From: JBKECP01 sp047974765
GTDB taxonomy: Bacteria; Pseudomonadota; Gammaproteobacteria; Pseudomonadales; Halieaceae
DNA length: 64,000 nucleotides
NCBI GenBank assembly: GCA_047974765.1
Contig: JBKECP010000020.1
Coordinates: 62,001 to 126,000 of the forward strand
Direction of reading: 5' to 3'
Shown in pieces: positions 35,190-44,272 of this stretch; the first letter of the stretch is position 1; the number at the start of each line of letters is the position of its first letter. The translations under genes were made by a program, and so were the position numbers. Below the pieces are notes generated by a model. That model ran no database searches and was not told the DNA's origin. It saw nothing but the letters and a program-made list of their open reading frames with translations.

Positions 35190-36418
35190 TGTTGCACCGG
35201 ATCTGGTTGTCTTTTTTTGTACTGGCCTTTGCCTGTGGACTTTATCAATGGCTGGTTGGTGGCGATGCCGAGGTTTTTCAGCGCATAGTCGCCAGCCTGT
35301 TTGAAATGGCCTCATTATCGGTTGAACTGGCTATCGGGCTGGTGGGTTTGATGGCGCTTTGGCTGGGGGTGGTGGCTATAGGAGAGGCGAGTGGGCTGAT
35401 TGACAGGCTGGCCAAAGTGCTCTCACCCCTGTTTACCCGGTTGATGCCTGAGGTGCCGGCCAATCACCCTGCTATTTCCTCGATGACGCTCAATCTGTCA
35501 GCGAACGTACTTGGTCTTGACAATGCCGCTACGCCCTTGGGTATCAAGGCGATGCAGGATTTACAGAGTCTGAATCCTTCACCGACAGTGGCCAGTAATG
35601 CGCAGATTTTATTTCTGGTGCTCAATACATCGTCGGTCACACTGTTTCCGATGGCGGTATTGTTGTATCGGGCACAGATGGGTGCGCCGGACCCGGCGGC
35701 CGTCTTTTTACCTATTCTGATAGCTACCAGCTGCTCGACACTGGCGGGTTTGCTGGTGACAGCCTGGGTGCAGCGCATTCGCCTGTTCGATACCGTTGTA
35801 CTGGTTTATCTGGGTGTTATGTGTGCCGCACTGCTGGCGTTGGTGGCTTATCTGGCCATGCTGACAGCCAGTCAATTACAACAACAGTCGAGTCTGTTAT
35901 CCAACCTGTTGATATTTTCACTGGTGATACTTTTTCTGCTGGTTGCTCATCGTCGTGGTGTGAATGTTTACGAAACCTTTATTGAGGGAGCGAAGCAGGG
36001 TTTTGAAACAGCGGTCGGTATCATTCCTTATTTGTTGGCCATGCTGGTGGCTATTGGCTGTTTCCGGGCCAGCGGTGCCCTTGAGCTGGCCATGAACGCT
36101 CTGCGTGAAGCTGTATTCTGGTTTGGCTGGGACGGTCGCTGGGTTGATGCCGTGCCGACTGCATTGATGAAGCCGCTGTCAGGCTCCGGCGCCCGTGCGA
36201 TGATGATCGATACTATGAACACCTTTGGTGTGGATGCCTTTCAGGCACGTTTGGCTGCGGTTATGCAGGGTTCGACGGAAACAACATTTTATGTATTGGC
36301 GGTTTATTTTGGCGCTGTGGGTATCCGTCACAGTAGGCATGCGCTGGCCTGTGGGTTGACTGCCGATGTAGCTGGTATAGGTGCTGCCATTGTCGTCAGT
36401 TACTGGTTTTTTACATGA
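35189..36418 (+). CDS. nucleoside-recognition (Gate) domain membrane protein, SpmA-SpmB-like fusion
   Basis: A 409-residue polytopic inner-membrane protein with two Gate/nucleoside-recognition domains, corresponding to spore maturation proteins SpmA (front half: VGLMALWLGVVAIGEASGLI, LNLSANVLGLDNAATPLG) and SpmB (back half: GAKQGFETAVGIIPYLLAML, KPLSGSGARAMMID, STETTFYVLAVYFG) fused in one chain. Non-sporulating gammaproteobacteria commonly carry this fusion; its substrate is unknown. Start overlaps the hydrolase stop (TGATG), so translation is coupled. Confidence 0.9.
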   Translation: MLHRIWLSFFVLAFACGLYQWLVGGDAEVFQRIVASLFEMASLSVELAIGLVGLMALWLGVVAIGEASGLIDRLAKVLSPLFTRLMPEVPANHPAISSMTLNLSANVLGLDNAATPLGIKAMQDLQSLNPSPTVASNAQILFLVLNTSSVTLFPMAVLLYRAQMGAPDPAAVFLPILIATSCSTLAGLLVTAWVQRIRLFDTVVLVYLGVMCAALLALVAYLAMLTASQLQQQSSLLSNLLIFSLVILFLLVAHRRGVNVYETFIEGAKQGFETAVGIIPYLLAMLVAIGCFRASGALELAMNALREAVFWFGWDGRWVDAVPTALMKPLSGSGARAMMIDTMNTFGVDAFQARLAAVMQGSTETTFYVLAVYFGAVGIRHSRHALACGLTADVAGIGAAIVVSYWFFT

Positions 36419-36440
36419 ACAAAGACCCTACTAATAGTGA

Positions 36441-36449
36441 TGGTATAAT
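36441..36449 (+). promoter_or_regulatory. extended -10 promoter for the AraC regulator
   Basis: TGGTATAAT is a consensus -10 (TATAAT) with the TG extension, 31 bases before the AraC start codon. No good -35 is seen, as is common for extended -10 promoters. Confidence 0.6.
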
Positions 36450-36480
36450 GCAGGCTTTGTTTTTTCAGGGTTAATTACCT

Positions 36481-37524
36481 ATGTCTGACGAACAACTCCT
36501 GTCTGGCAGGCACGATGAACATTATTCGATACTTGGCCCCTTTGTTTTGCCGGTGGCGTCAGCTTTGCATCTGCGTGGAGAGGACCCAATACAGATATTG
36601 CACGATGTCGGTATTGATGCTGCCAAAATAGCCAATCCGGACTGGCGTATTTCAATCCCCAAATGGCATGCGCTGATGAATCGTTGTGTGCAAATCACAC
36701 AGGATGAATCCTTTGGCCTGTTTGCCGCCATGCAACTGCGCCCGCAGGTACTGAGCAGCCTGGGACTGGCCTGGTTGGCCAGTGATACGGTTTATGATGG
36801 TCTGCAACGAATGATCCGTTTTAGCCGCCTGATGAGTACAGCGGTGCGAATGACCATTGAAGAGACGGGCTCCCTGGTCAATGTACATATTGAATTACTG
36901 GTGGAATGGGAACCGGGGCTGGCTCCCGCACTGGATTACAGTATTGGCGTTATTGTGCGCATGTCCCGTTTGACCATGGGTGAATATCTGGCACCGGTGC
37001 GTATCGCTATTGAACGACCTGCACCTGCTGATCCGGGTGTCTGGGAATACTGGTTTGCCGCTCCGGTAACTTTTGCTGTAGACGGTTCCTGCCTGTCCTG
37101 GGCGCGCTCGGATATTGTGGAGCCGCTGTCCACAGGGGACCCTGAGTTGGCCCGTGTTAATGATGAGTACACGGAGGTTATTCTGGCGACATTCCTTCAG
37201 GACAGCATCTCGCGGGAAGTGGTTGACAAGATTATCCAGTTTTTGCCTGACGGGCCGCCGAGCCAGGTACGTGTTGCTGATGCCCTGCATGTCAGTACAC
37301 GCACTTTGCAGCGCAAATTGCAGGAAGAGAACACCAGCTTTGTTGAATTGTTGGGCGAGGCCAGACTGGCGCTGGCGCGTAAATATCTGCGCAATCCCCA
37401 GCGCTCAGTCGTTGAAACCGCCTATCTGCTGGGCTTTTCCGAACCCAGTACTTTTTCACGGGCTTTTAAACGCTGGACAGGCCAGTCGCCGGTTGAATAT
37501 CGCATCGAGCACAGCCCCTCCTGA
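36481..37524 (+). CDS. AraC family transcriptional regulator (arabinose-binding-type N-domain)
   Basis: A 347-residue regulator with the PF12625-type ligand domain in the first two thirds and two AraC helix-turn-helix units at the end (SQVRVADALHVSTRTLQRKL, then SVVETAYLLGFSEPSTFSRA, FKRWTGQSPVEYR). It belongs to the same subfamily as the regulator at 20760 but is clearly diverged. It stands alone between the SpmAB-type gene and a universal stress protein; its targets are not evident. Related proteins control lipid or amino-acid catabolism. Confidence 0.92.
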   Translation: MSDEQLLSGRHDEHYSILGPFVLPVASALHLRGEDPIQILHDVGIDAAKIANPDWRISIPKWHALMNRCVQITQDESFGLFAAMQLRPQVLSSLGLAWLASDTVYDGLQRMIRFSRLMSTAVRMTIEETGSLVNVHIELLVEWEPGLAPALDYSIGVIVRMSRLTMGEYLAPVRIAIERPAPADPGVWEYWFAAPVTFAVDGSCLSWARSDIVEPLSTGDPELARVNDEYTEVILATFLQDSISREVVDKIIQFLPDGPPSQVRVADALHVSTRTLQRKLQEENTSFVELLGEARLALARKYLRNPQRSVVETAYLLGFSEPSTFSRAFKRWTGQSPVEYRIEHSPS

Positions 37525-37643
37525 TTGATACAGCGATCTGTAGCCATCGTATTCGTTACATAAACTTGTTGCGGATCATGTTTGCCTGTCTGTGAAACCG
37601 TACAATATGCGCGTGCTATTGTACTAACGGGGGGAGGGGGAAT

Positions 37644-38519
37644 ATGGCCAAACTGATGGTTGTGGCCGACATCGACAAGCATTGCTCGGCGTCTTCACGA
37701 GGTCTGGAATTGGCGCGGCATCTCGGGCTGGAGCTGGAAGTTGTCGCCTTTGTCTGGACTTCACTGAAATCACTTGAACTGGATGATATTGGTCGGGCTG
37801 AACTCAGGCAGCGGCTATTGGATGAGCGTGAAAAAGACCTTGAAGAACATATTGCCAAATATCGTCGCAGCAATCAGAAAGTTACCTTGAAAATTGTCTG
37901 GGAGAAAAATATTGCTCCCTGGCTGGTGCGACGTTTGAACACGGGGAAGTATATCGGTGTGATTAAAACGGGCTGTCGCAGTGAAACGATAGTGCATACG
38001 TCCGTTGATTGGCATCTGCTGCGTGAAAGTCCGGTGCCGGTACTGATTGTGGCCCGTGATCGCTGGTTGCGCACCAAACCGGTGCTTGCTGCGCTCGATC
38101 TTGGAACACGCCACCGCAGTAAATGTCGTCTGAACCACCAGATTGTTGAATCTGTCTGCCATATAGCACAGGTGCTGGATACTGAGCCAAAATTTATTGC
38201 GGCCATTGAGGTTCCCTCGCTGCTATCGGATATTGGTGTTATCAGTCCGGCCAATTATGTGCGCGAACAAAAAGAAGCGATGAAAACTCAGTGGCTGAAG
38301 CTGGTTGAAGCCCACAGGCTGTCACCACAGATGCTTCATATTAGGCGTGGTCCTGTTGCCCGGGTAATTTGTAATGCGGCGGCCAAAGAGCGGGCGCAGC
38401 TGGTTGTTATGGGCTCGGTGGGGCGCCAGAGTGTTCGAGATCGCATGCTGGGTCGTACCGCAGAGTCGGTGTTGCAACTTTTGCATACGGATATTCTGGT
38501 ACTCAAACCTGAGTCGTAA
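37644..38519 (+). CDS. tandem universal stress protein (UspE-like)
   Basis: A 291-residue protein with two Usp domains. The C-terminal one keeps the nucleotide-binding pattern (VVMGSVGRQSVRDRMLGRTAESVL, here split: VVMGSVGRQS and GRTAESVLQLL), while the first is more diverged (TGKYIGVIKTGCRS). UspE-type proteins aid survival of stress and redox conditions. A purine-rich Shine-Dalgarno region (GGGGGAGGGGGAAT) precedes the ATG. An intrinsic terminator lies about 150 bases downstream, possibly belonging to a separate small RNA. Confidence 0.9.
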   Translation: MAKLMVVADIDKHCSASSRGLELARHLGLELEVVAFVWTSLKSLELDDIGRAELRQRLLDEREKDLEEHIAKYRRSNQKVTLKIVWEKNIAPWLVRRLNTGKYIGVIKTGCRSETIVHTSVDWHLLRESPVPVLIVARDRWLRTKPVLAALDLGTRHRSKCRLNHQIVESVCHIAQVLDTEPKFIAAIEVPSLLSDIGVISPANYVREQKEAMKTQWLKLVEAHRLSPQMLHIRRGPVARVICNAAAKERAQLVVMGSVGRQSVRDRMLGRTAESVLQLLHTDILVLKPES

Positions 38520-38635
38520 AAGCCTCTGGATAAAGGCATTGTGAAAAACATCCTTCAGAAACTTGCCTTTTGTCAGAAGCTGACTATTGTTTAGCCTAGT
38601 ACATTGGTTGATGCCAGTGTGCTACACGTCCCCTG

Positions 38636-38704
38636 GCCGATGTTTCCGCCCCGAAACATACGGCTGTTTGGCCCGCTATTTCTTCCCGACTGGCGGGCTT
38701 TTTT
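38636..38704 (+). terminator. double hairpin ending in an intrinsic terminator (possible sRNA 3' end)
   Basis: First stem: GCCG-A-TGTTTC with GAAACA-TA-CGGC around CGCCCC (38636-38664). Second: GCCCGC (38671-38676) with GCGGGC (38693-38698) followed by TTTTTTTA. Two stems plus a long U-tail, over 110 bases after the usp stop, look like a small-RNA end as much as an mRNA terminator. A weak promoter (TTGCCT, 16 bases, TATTGT) lies at 38563-38590. Confidence 0.65.
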
Positions 38705-38946
38705 ATTTCTTCAGATAGTGCTTGCCAGTGTAGGTAGTAATGGCTATCTTTTTGTTGTCAGGTTTTGATGACAATTGACGCCTCTGGTCATGTGACTGTC
38801 GTGACCCGCCATCCCGATAAAAGCGACGGTTAATTAATATGTAGCCATGATTTACGAATGATTTGTGAATCTATCCGGATAGCGGGCCATGCAGGCACAA
38901 GTTACCCGGAGTGTCAGGAGTTGCACGAAGGAGAGTTCCCTACATT

Positions 38947-38982
38947 GGCCCGGCCAATGTTTCGGCAAGCCGGGCCTTTTTT
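38947..38982 (+). terminator. intrinsic terminator with competing upstream hairpin
   Basis: GGCCCGGC (38947-38954) pairs perfectly with GCCGGGCC (38969-38976), then TTTTTT. The left arm can instead form CATTGG-CCCGG-CCAATG (38943-38959), mutually exclusive with the terminator. No coding gene precedes it, so the transcript is probably non-coding. A candidate promoter (TTGCCA, 17 bases, TATCTT) lies at 38723-38751. Confidence 0.7.
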
Positions 38983-39216
38983 CATCCTGGTCCTGAATGA
39001 GGATGAAAGTGGTTTTGAGCCAACGTGTACGGGGGCATTATTGCAGCTGAACGGCAGATTGCCAGGACTGTTGTGGATGTTAGCCCAAGTGCTGATGTAT
39101 CCAGCACACCGGGGGGGTGTGTAACTGTCCGATGCTGTGCCCAAGGCAGCGAAGTGAAGTGGCTGGCCCATGGTCAACCCGACATTACCTGACATTTTCC
39201 TCAGAGTCCCTACCTT

Positions 39217-39242
39217 CGCCCGGTGTATACCGGGCGCTTTTT
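39217..39242 (+). terminator. third intrinsic terminator of the gene-free region
   Basis: CGCCCGGT (39217-39224), loop GTAT, ACCGGGCG (39229-39236), then CTTTTTATAAA. The bases before it, AGAGTCCCTACCTTCGCCCGG, nearly repeat those before the second terminator (AGAGTTCCCTACATTGGCCCGG), so the two elements look related. Confidence 0.75.
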
Positions 39243-39325
39243 ATAAAATGTGTATCGGTGTATTACAGACGTTTGTTATCAGGTCGGCAATAAGCCTTTG
39301 TGACGCCAAAAGGTACGCTGGCATC

Positions 39326-39343
39326 CTGTCATAAATCTGTCAT
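39326..39343 (+). promoter_or_regulatory. Pho box (PhoB binding site) upstream of ppk
   Basis: CTGTCATAAATCTGTCAT is two perfect CTGTCAT repeats 11 bases apart start to start, an exact match to the PhoB consensus. It lies 80 bases before the ppk start, with an A/T-rich -10-like segment about 10 bases downstream. This indicates phosphate-starvation control of ppk. Confidence 0.88.
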
Positions 39344-39423
39344 ACCCTATGTAAACAATAGCTATTTGAGAGGGGAGGCCTGTTGAATAGGTCGCACGTT
39401 TTGTTTTCACTGTAGGAAAATTT

Positions 39424-41562
39424 ATGTCCAGTCCGATAAAGCAGCGTCTTGAAGAATCACACAAGGATCTTTTTATTCCCCGTGAACTGAGCTGGCTGCA
39501 ATTTAACCAGCGGGTTTTGCAAGAAGCCGCCAACGTCAAAAATCCGGTGATTGAACGCTTGCGTTATCTCGGCATTTTTTCCAACAATTTAGATGAATTC
39601 TTTCGTGTGCGGGTGGCGGAGGTGCGGCGGCTGATCTCTGTTTCCAGTGGCAAGGCACACCAGCAGGCCAAGGATCTGCTGGCTGATATTCAGGATCGGG
39701 TTGTTGAGCAGCAAAAGGAGTTTGAGGAGGTTTATAACCAGCTGCTCAAAGTATTGTATTCGCGGCGTATTTTTTTAATTAACGAACGCCAGCTCGATCC
39801 GGGGCAGGCTGCTTTTGTACAGGATTATTTCACTACTACGGTATTACCTGAACTGGAACCTATTCTTGCGCGTTCTGATCGTCAGATCCCAATGCTTAAT
39901 GATGAGTCAATTTATCTGGCTATTGAAATTTGCTCGGGCGATAACTATGAGTATGCTGTAGTGGAGGTGCCCACTGACCGGCTTAACCGCTTTGTTGAAA
40001 TTCCCCGGCGCAAGGGTGGGCCGGGTAAAGTGTTTATTGCTTTGGATAATGTTATTCGCGCCTGCCTTGTGCAGGTATTTCGGGGTGTTTTGCCTATTGA
40101 TAATGCCGAGGCTTATTGTTTTAAATTTTCCCGGGATGCAGAACTTGAGATCGACCCGGATATTACTGAAAGCCTGATTGAAAAAATGGAGACCAGCCTC
40201 AAACAGCGGCGCAAGGCTGATGCGGTACGCTTTGTTTACGATGCCAAAATGCCGGATCGGCTACTGGATTTTTTACGCAGCCGCTTTGGCTTTGGTAAAT
40301 ACGACAGTGTAATTCCCGGAGGTCGTTACCATAACTCAAAAGACTTTATCGGTTTCCCTAATGTTGGCCCGAAATATCTGGAGTTCAAACCATTACCGCC
40401 AATTCGTATTGCCCGTCTGGATAAATCTGAAAGCCTGTTTGAAAATATTCGTGATCGTGATGTGTTTCTTTGCTATCCCTATCACCCCTTTGATTATCTG
40501 GTGGATGTGCTCAAGACAGCGGCACTGGACCCGGATGTCAGCAGTATAAAAATGTGTCTGTACCGGGTGGCTAAAAATTCACGGGTTATTGATGCTCTGG
40601 TCAATGCTGTCCAGAACGGCAAACGGGTGCTGGCAGTTGTTGAGCTGGCTGCGCGCTTTGATGAGGCGGCTAATATTTCCTGGGCGCAGCGGCTGACTGA
40701 AAACGGTATCGATGTGCGTTTTGGTGTACCCGGCTTGAAGGTGCATAGCAAGCTGATTTTGATCGAACGTCGGGAACAGGGGCAAAGCCGTTATTATTCC
40801 CATATTGGCACTGGTAATTTCAATGAAAAAACTGCGCGTTTGTATACAGATTTTTCACTGCTGACGTATGACCAGGATATTGGTCGGGATCTCTACAATG
40901 TTTTTGATTTTTTACAATACAACTACAAACGGCCGGAATACCAACATCTGTTGGTATCACCACATTCAGCACGCAGTGGTATTGAAAAACTGATTGATCA
41001 GGAAATTGCCAATGCCAGGGCAGGCTATCGGGCACAGATGGTGCTCAAATGTAATAACCTGGTTGACACAGCCATGGTTGAAAAGCTCTATGAGGCTTCC
41101 AGTGCCGGCGTGGAAGTGCGCCTGATCATACGTGGTATGTGCTCTCTTAAACCGGGATTGCCGGGTGTGTCAGAGAATATCAAGGCGATCAGTATCGTTG
41201 ATCGCTATCTGGAACACCCCCGGGCTTATGTGTTTTACAACCGGGGTCACCCACACTATCTGATTGGCTCGGCTGACTTGATGACACGCAATCTGGATTT
41301 TCGAGTGGAGGTATTGTGTCCCATTTTTGATGAGGCTGCTCAAATATTGCTTCAGGATATTCTTGATCAGCAGTGGCACGATAATGTCAAAGCCCGGATT
41401 ATTGATGAAAACCAGTGCAACGATTTTGTAAAGGGGCGTCAAAAAGCTGCCCGGATCCGTTCCCAGGAGAGTATTCACCGCTATTTGGCTACCGGCAAAC
41501 TGCCGCGTTATCCGCGATCTGACAGGCGTCCTTCCTCCAGGCGTCGCCGGACAAAGGATTGA
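39424..41562 (+). CDS. ppk: polyphosphate kinase 1
   Basis: A 712-residue enzyme that reversibly polymerises ATP gamma-phosphate into polyphosphate. It shows the family order: N-terminal domain (IPRELSWLQFNQRVLQEA), RNLDEFF-type segment (SNNLDEFFRVRVAEV), head domain and two catalytic phospholipase-D-like domains. The phosphorylated histidine is about residue 441 in LKVHSKLILIERR, and GTGNFNEKTARLYTDF follows. The C-terminus is basic (RRPSSRRRRTKD). AGGAAAA precedes the ATG. An exact Pho box upstream fits induction by phosphate limitation. Confidence 0.97.
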   Translation: MSSPIKQRLEESHKDLFIPRELSWLQFNQRVLQEAANVKNPVIERLRYLGIFSNNLDEFFRVRVAEVRRLISVSSGKAHQQAKDLLADIQDRVVEQQKEFEEVYNQLLKVLYSRRIFLINERQLDPGQAAFVQDYFTTTVLPELEPILARSDRQIPMLNDESIYLAIEICSGDNYEYAVVEVPTDRLNRFVEIPRRKGGPGKVFIALDNVIRACLVQVFRGVLPIDNAEAYCFKFSRDAELEIDPDITESLIEKMETSLKQRRKADAVRFVYDAKMPDRLLDFLRSRFGFGKYDSVIPGGRYHNSKDFIGFPNVGPKYLEFKPLPPIRIARLDKSESLFENIRDRDVFLCYPYHPFDYLVDVLKTAALDPDVSSIKMCLYRVAKNSRVIDALVNAVQNGKRVLAVVELAARFDEAANISWAQRLTENGIDVRFGVPGLKVHSKLILIERREQGQSRYYSHIGTGNFNEKTARLYTDFSLLTYDQDIGRDLYNVFDFLQYNYKRPEYQHLLVSPHSARSGIEKLIDQEIANARAGYRAQMVLKCNNLVDTAMVEKLYEASSAGVEVRLIIRGMCSLKPGLPGVSENIKAISIVDRYLEHPRAYVFYNRGHPHYLIGSADLMTRNLDFRVEVLCPIFDEAAQILLQDILDQQWHDNVKARIIDENQCNDFVKGRQKAARIRSQESIHRYLATGKLPRYPRSDRRPSSRRRRTKD

Positions 41563-41703
41563 GTGGGGCAGGATTTGGTTTGTACCGGTTTCGTACCTGT
41601 ACTTGCGCATGCAGTCGACTCAGTTACACTGGCCGCTTCTATGGACTGAATAAGGATGATAGCCCCATTCCGGTAGCGGGTTGGCACGGGCTGTTTTGTA
41701 ATT

Positions 41704-42663
41704 ATGGCGGGAAGCTCCCTTTTGGTATTGATAGATGATATTGCCACAATTCTTGATGATGTGGCGGTGTTGTCCAAAGTGGCGGCCAAGAAAACGGCGG
41801 GTGTACTTGGCGATGATCTGGCTGTAAATGCTGAACAGGTGTCCGGTGTCAAGGCTGATCGGGAGCTGCCGGTTGTGTGGGCGGTGGCCAAGGGATCCTT
41901 CCGCAACAAACTGATACTGGTGCCGACGGCACTGTTGATTTCCTTTATTGCCCCCTGGCTGATTACACCATTGTTAATGGCGGGCGGCCTGTTTCTCTGC
42001 TATGAGGGTTTTGAGAAAGTTATTCACCCTTTTTTGCATTCCAGGGCCGATGATGAGGCTCATCATCAAGAGTTGGTTGACAATCTGGCCAATCCGGCAA
42101 TAGATCCGTTAGCGTTTGAACAGGACAAAATAAAAGGTGCCATTCGCACCGATTTTATTTTGTCAGCTGAAATTATCGTGATTACTCTGGGTACGGTTGC
42201 GGCTGCTGATATTACGACCCGTATCCTGGTAGTGTCGACGATTGCAGTAGTTATGACCGGTGGTGTTTATGGTCTGGTCGCGGGCATTATCAAACTGGAT
42301 GATGCCGGTTTGTTTCTGTCAGAGCGCAGAGGGGAAGGACTCTGGAAGAGTGTTCAGCGTTGGTTTGGCGGTGCGCTGCTGGGATTTGCACCGATATTGA
42401 TGAAAACCCTCAGTATCGTTGGTACGGCGGCTATGTTTATGGTGGGCGGTGGCATTTTGGTACACGGTCTGCATCCGGTGGCAGTTGCTATTGAACATAT
42501 GGTCGAAATGGGCAGCCATTGGACCTGGGTCGGCCCTGTATTTAAGCTGCTTGGCTCTACATTGCTGTCAGCCCTGTTTGGACTGGTGGCTGGCGGCCTC
42601 ACACTGCTGCTGATCCACGGGCTGGGGCGTATTCAGAGACGGCCCCAAAAAGCCTCGGAATGA
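41704..42663 (+). CDS. yedI: DUF808 family membrane protein (YedI-like)
   Basis: A 319-residue inner-membrane protein of the DUF808/YedI family, of unknown function. The soluble N-terminal part is MAGSSLLVLIDDIATILDDV, then KKTAGVLGDDLAVN, as in the family, followed by several membrane segments (LILVPTALLISFIAPWLI, LLMAGGLFLCYEGFEKV, ILSAEIIVITLGTVAA). The ribosome binding site is weak. It converges on yjgR with only 13 bases between stops. Confidence 0.92.
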   Translation: MAGSSLLVLIDDIATILDDVAVLSKVAAKKTAGVLGDDLAVNAEQVSGVKADRELPVVWAVAKGSFRNKLILVPTALLISFIAPWLITPLLMAGGLFLCYEGFEKVIHPFLHSRADDEAHHQELVDNLANPAIDPLAFEQDKIKGAIRTDFILSAEIIVITLGTVAAADITTRILVVSTIAVVMTGGVYGLVAGIIKLDDAGLFLSERRGEGLWKSVQRWFGGALLGFAPILMKTLSIVGTAAMFMVGGGILVHGLHPVAVAIEHMVEMGSHWTWVGPVFKLLGSTLLSALFGLVAGGLTLLLIHGLGRIQRRPQKASE

Positions 42664-42676
42664 GCAGCAGATAAGC

Positions 42677-44143
42677 TCAGCGTTTTAGCAGCGAGCCTAG
42701 AATTCCCCGGAAAAACTGGCGGCCGACACTGCTGCCAGCGGCTCTGGCCATACTTTTGAAGAAGGCTTCGCTGGCACTTTGACGGCGGGAACCACCGCGG
42801 TTGTTTTTGGCAGCTGTCCTGGCAGCTTCTTTTTCCCGTGCGGCCTGTGCTTCCTGTTCAAGTGCGGCAGCGGTGCGTTCTTTGAGAATCTCGTGGGCAG
42901 AGCGGGGGTCAATAGCTTCTTGGTAGCGCCGCATATTAGGGTCGTGGGCAAGGATAGACGCTCGTTCCTCTGTGCTTGCCTTGCCCATGCGAGACTGGGG
43001 TGGGCGGATCAGTGTGCGCTGTACGGGCATCGGAATACCCTTGTCCTGCAGGGTGGAGACAAGAGCTTCACCCACACCGAGTTCAGTAATAACAGTCGCC
43101 GTATCCAGTTCAGGGTTTTCACGAAAAGACTGGGCAGCCACCCGCACGGCTTTTTGCTCCCTGGGTGTATAAGCCCGCAGGGCGTGCTGGACGCGGTTGC
43201 CAAGCTGGGCCAGCACTGAATCAGGAATGTCGGCTGGACTTTGGGTGATAAAATAGACTCCAACCCCCTTGGAGCGAATCAGACGCACAACCTGTTCGAT
43301 TTTCTCCAGCAGTGCCTTGGGTGCGTCGCTGAACAAGAGGTGGGCCTCATCAAAAAAGAACACCATTACCGGTTGCTCCGGATCGCCCAGTTCCGGCAAA
43401 TTTTCAAACAATTCCGACAGCAGCCAGAGCAGTAAAGTGGAATAAACTCTGGGACTGCGAATCAACACATCGGCAGCCAGCAGGTTGATCACACCGCGGC
43501 CATCGCGGGTGGTCTGCATAAAGTCGGCCAGTTGCAATGAGGGTTCACCAAAGAATTGATCTCCGCCTTCGCGCTCCAGTATCAGCAGACGGCGCAAGAT
43601 GGCATTGACAGAGGCTTTGGAGACGCCAAAACCAGTGCCCAAATCCTTGCTGTTGTTGCCGAGATATTCCAGTGTTGTACGCAGATCTGCCAGGTCCAGT
43701 AGCAGCATGCCTTCCTGATCAGCAAACTCAAAGACCAGCGTCATCACGCCTTCCTGGGTTTCGTTAAGATCGAGCAGACGCGACAACAGCTGTGGCCCCA
43801 TTTCTGATACGGTGGTGCGTACTGGTGTGCCCTGATCGCCAAATACATCCCAGAAAGATACCGGAAAGCTCTTTTGGGTGTAGTTATCAATGCCAATACT
43901 GCGCACGCGTTCATCCACTTTTAGATGGGGTGAACCACTTTGACACATGCCCGAGATATCACCTTTGATATCGGCCAGAAAAACAGGTACACCCCTGTCG
44001 GAAAAACCCTCGGCCAAACACTGTAGTGTGACCGTTTTGCCGGTGCCGGTAGCTCCGGCCACCAGACCGTGGCGGTTGGCGTAACGCGGCTCCAGATAAA
44101 CCTTGCCGGCGGGTGAGCCACCGATGAGAATGCCCTCACTCAT
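42677..44143 (-). CDS. yjgR: HerA-like/DUF853 ATPase (YjgR)
   Basis: A 488-residue P-loop ATPase of the HerA/FtsK-related DUF853 family. Walker A is GATGTGKTVTLQ near residue 31, Walker B is MVFFFDEAHLLF, and the sensor-like FITQSPADIPDSVLAQLGNR follows. The C-terminal portion is charged and alanine-rich (RTAAALEQEAQAAREKEAAR), then basic, and ends with GRQFFRGILGSLLKR. The cellular role of YjgR is not established. AAGGA precedes the ATG. Confidence 0.93.
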   Translation of the reverse strand: MSEGILIGGSPAGKVYLEPRYANRHGLVAGATGTGKTVTLQCLAEGFSDRGVPVFLADIKGDISGMCQSGSPHLKVDERVRSIGIDNYTQKSFPVSFWDVFGDQGTPVRTTVSEMGPQLLSRLLDLNETQEGVMTLVFEFADQEGMLLLDLADLRTTLEYLGNNSKDLGTGFGVSKASVNAILRRLLILEREGGDQFFGEPSLQLADFMQTTRDGRGVINLLAADVLIRSPRVYSTLLLWLLSELFENLPELGDPEQPVMVFFFDEAHLLFSDAPKALLEKIEQVVRLIRSKGVGVYFITQSPADIPDSVLAQLGNRVQHALRAYTPREQKAVRVAAQSFRENPELDTATVITELGVGEALVSTLQDKGIPMPVQRTLIRPPQSRMGKASTEERASILAHDPNMRRYQEAIDPRSAHEILKERTAAALEQEAQAAREKEAARTAAKNNRGGSRRQSASEAFFKSMARAAGSSVGRQFFRGILGSLLKR

Positions 44144-44272
44144 ATGTTGTCGTTCCTTTGCTGTTATACGGGTGCGATATGATCAGCGCCCATGATAGGC
44201 AGCTTTGTCAATGCTTGCCAGCAAGACAATGGCTGCCTAAGGTGGGCTCATTGTTTACAGGGAGATTGAATC

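Noticed and set aside
38858..39124. 88-codon open frame in the usp-ppk gap
   Set aside because: It runs straight through the second terminator stem and has no recognisable features; the structured-RNA reading is better.
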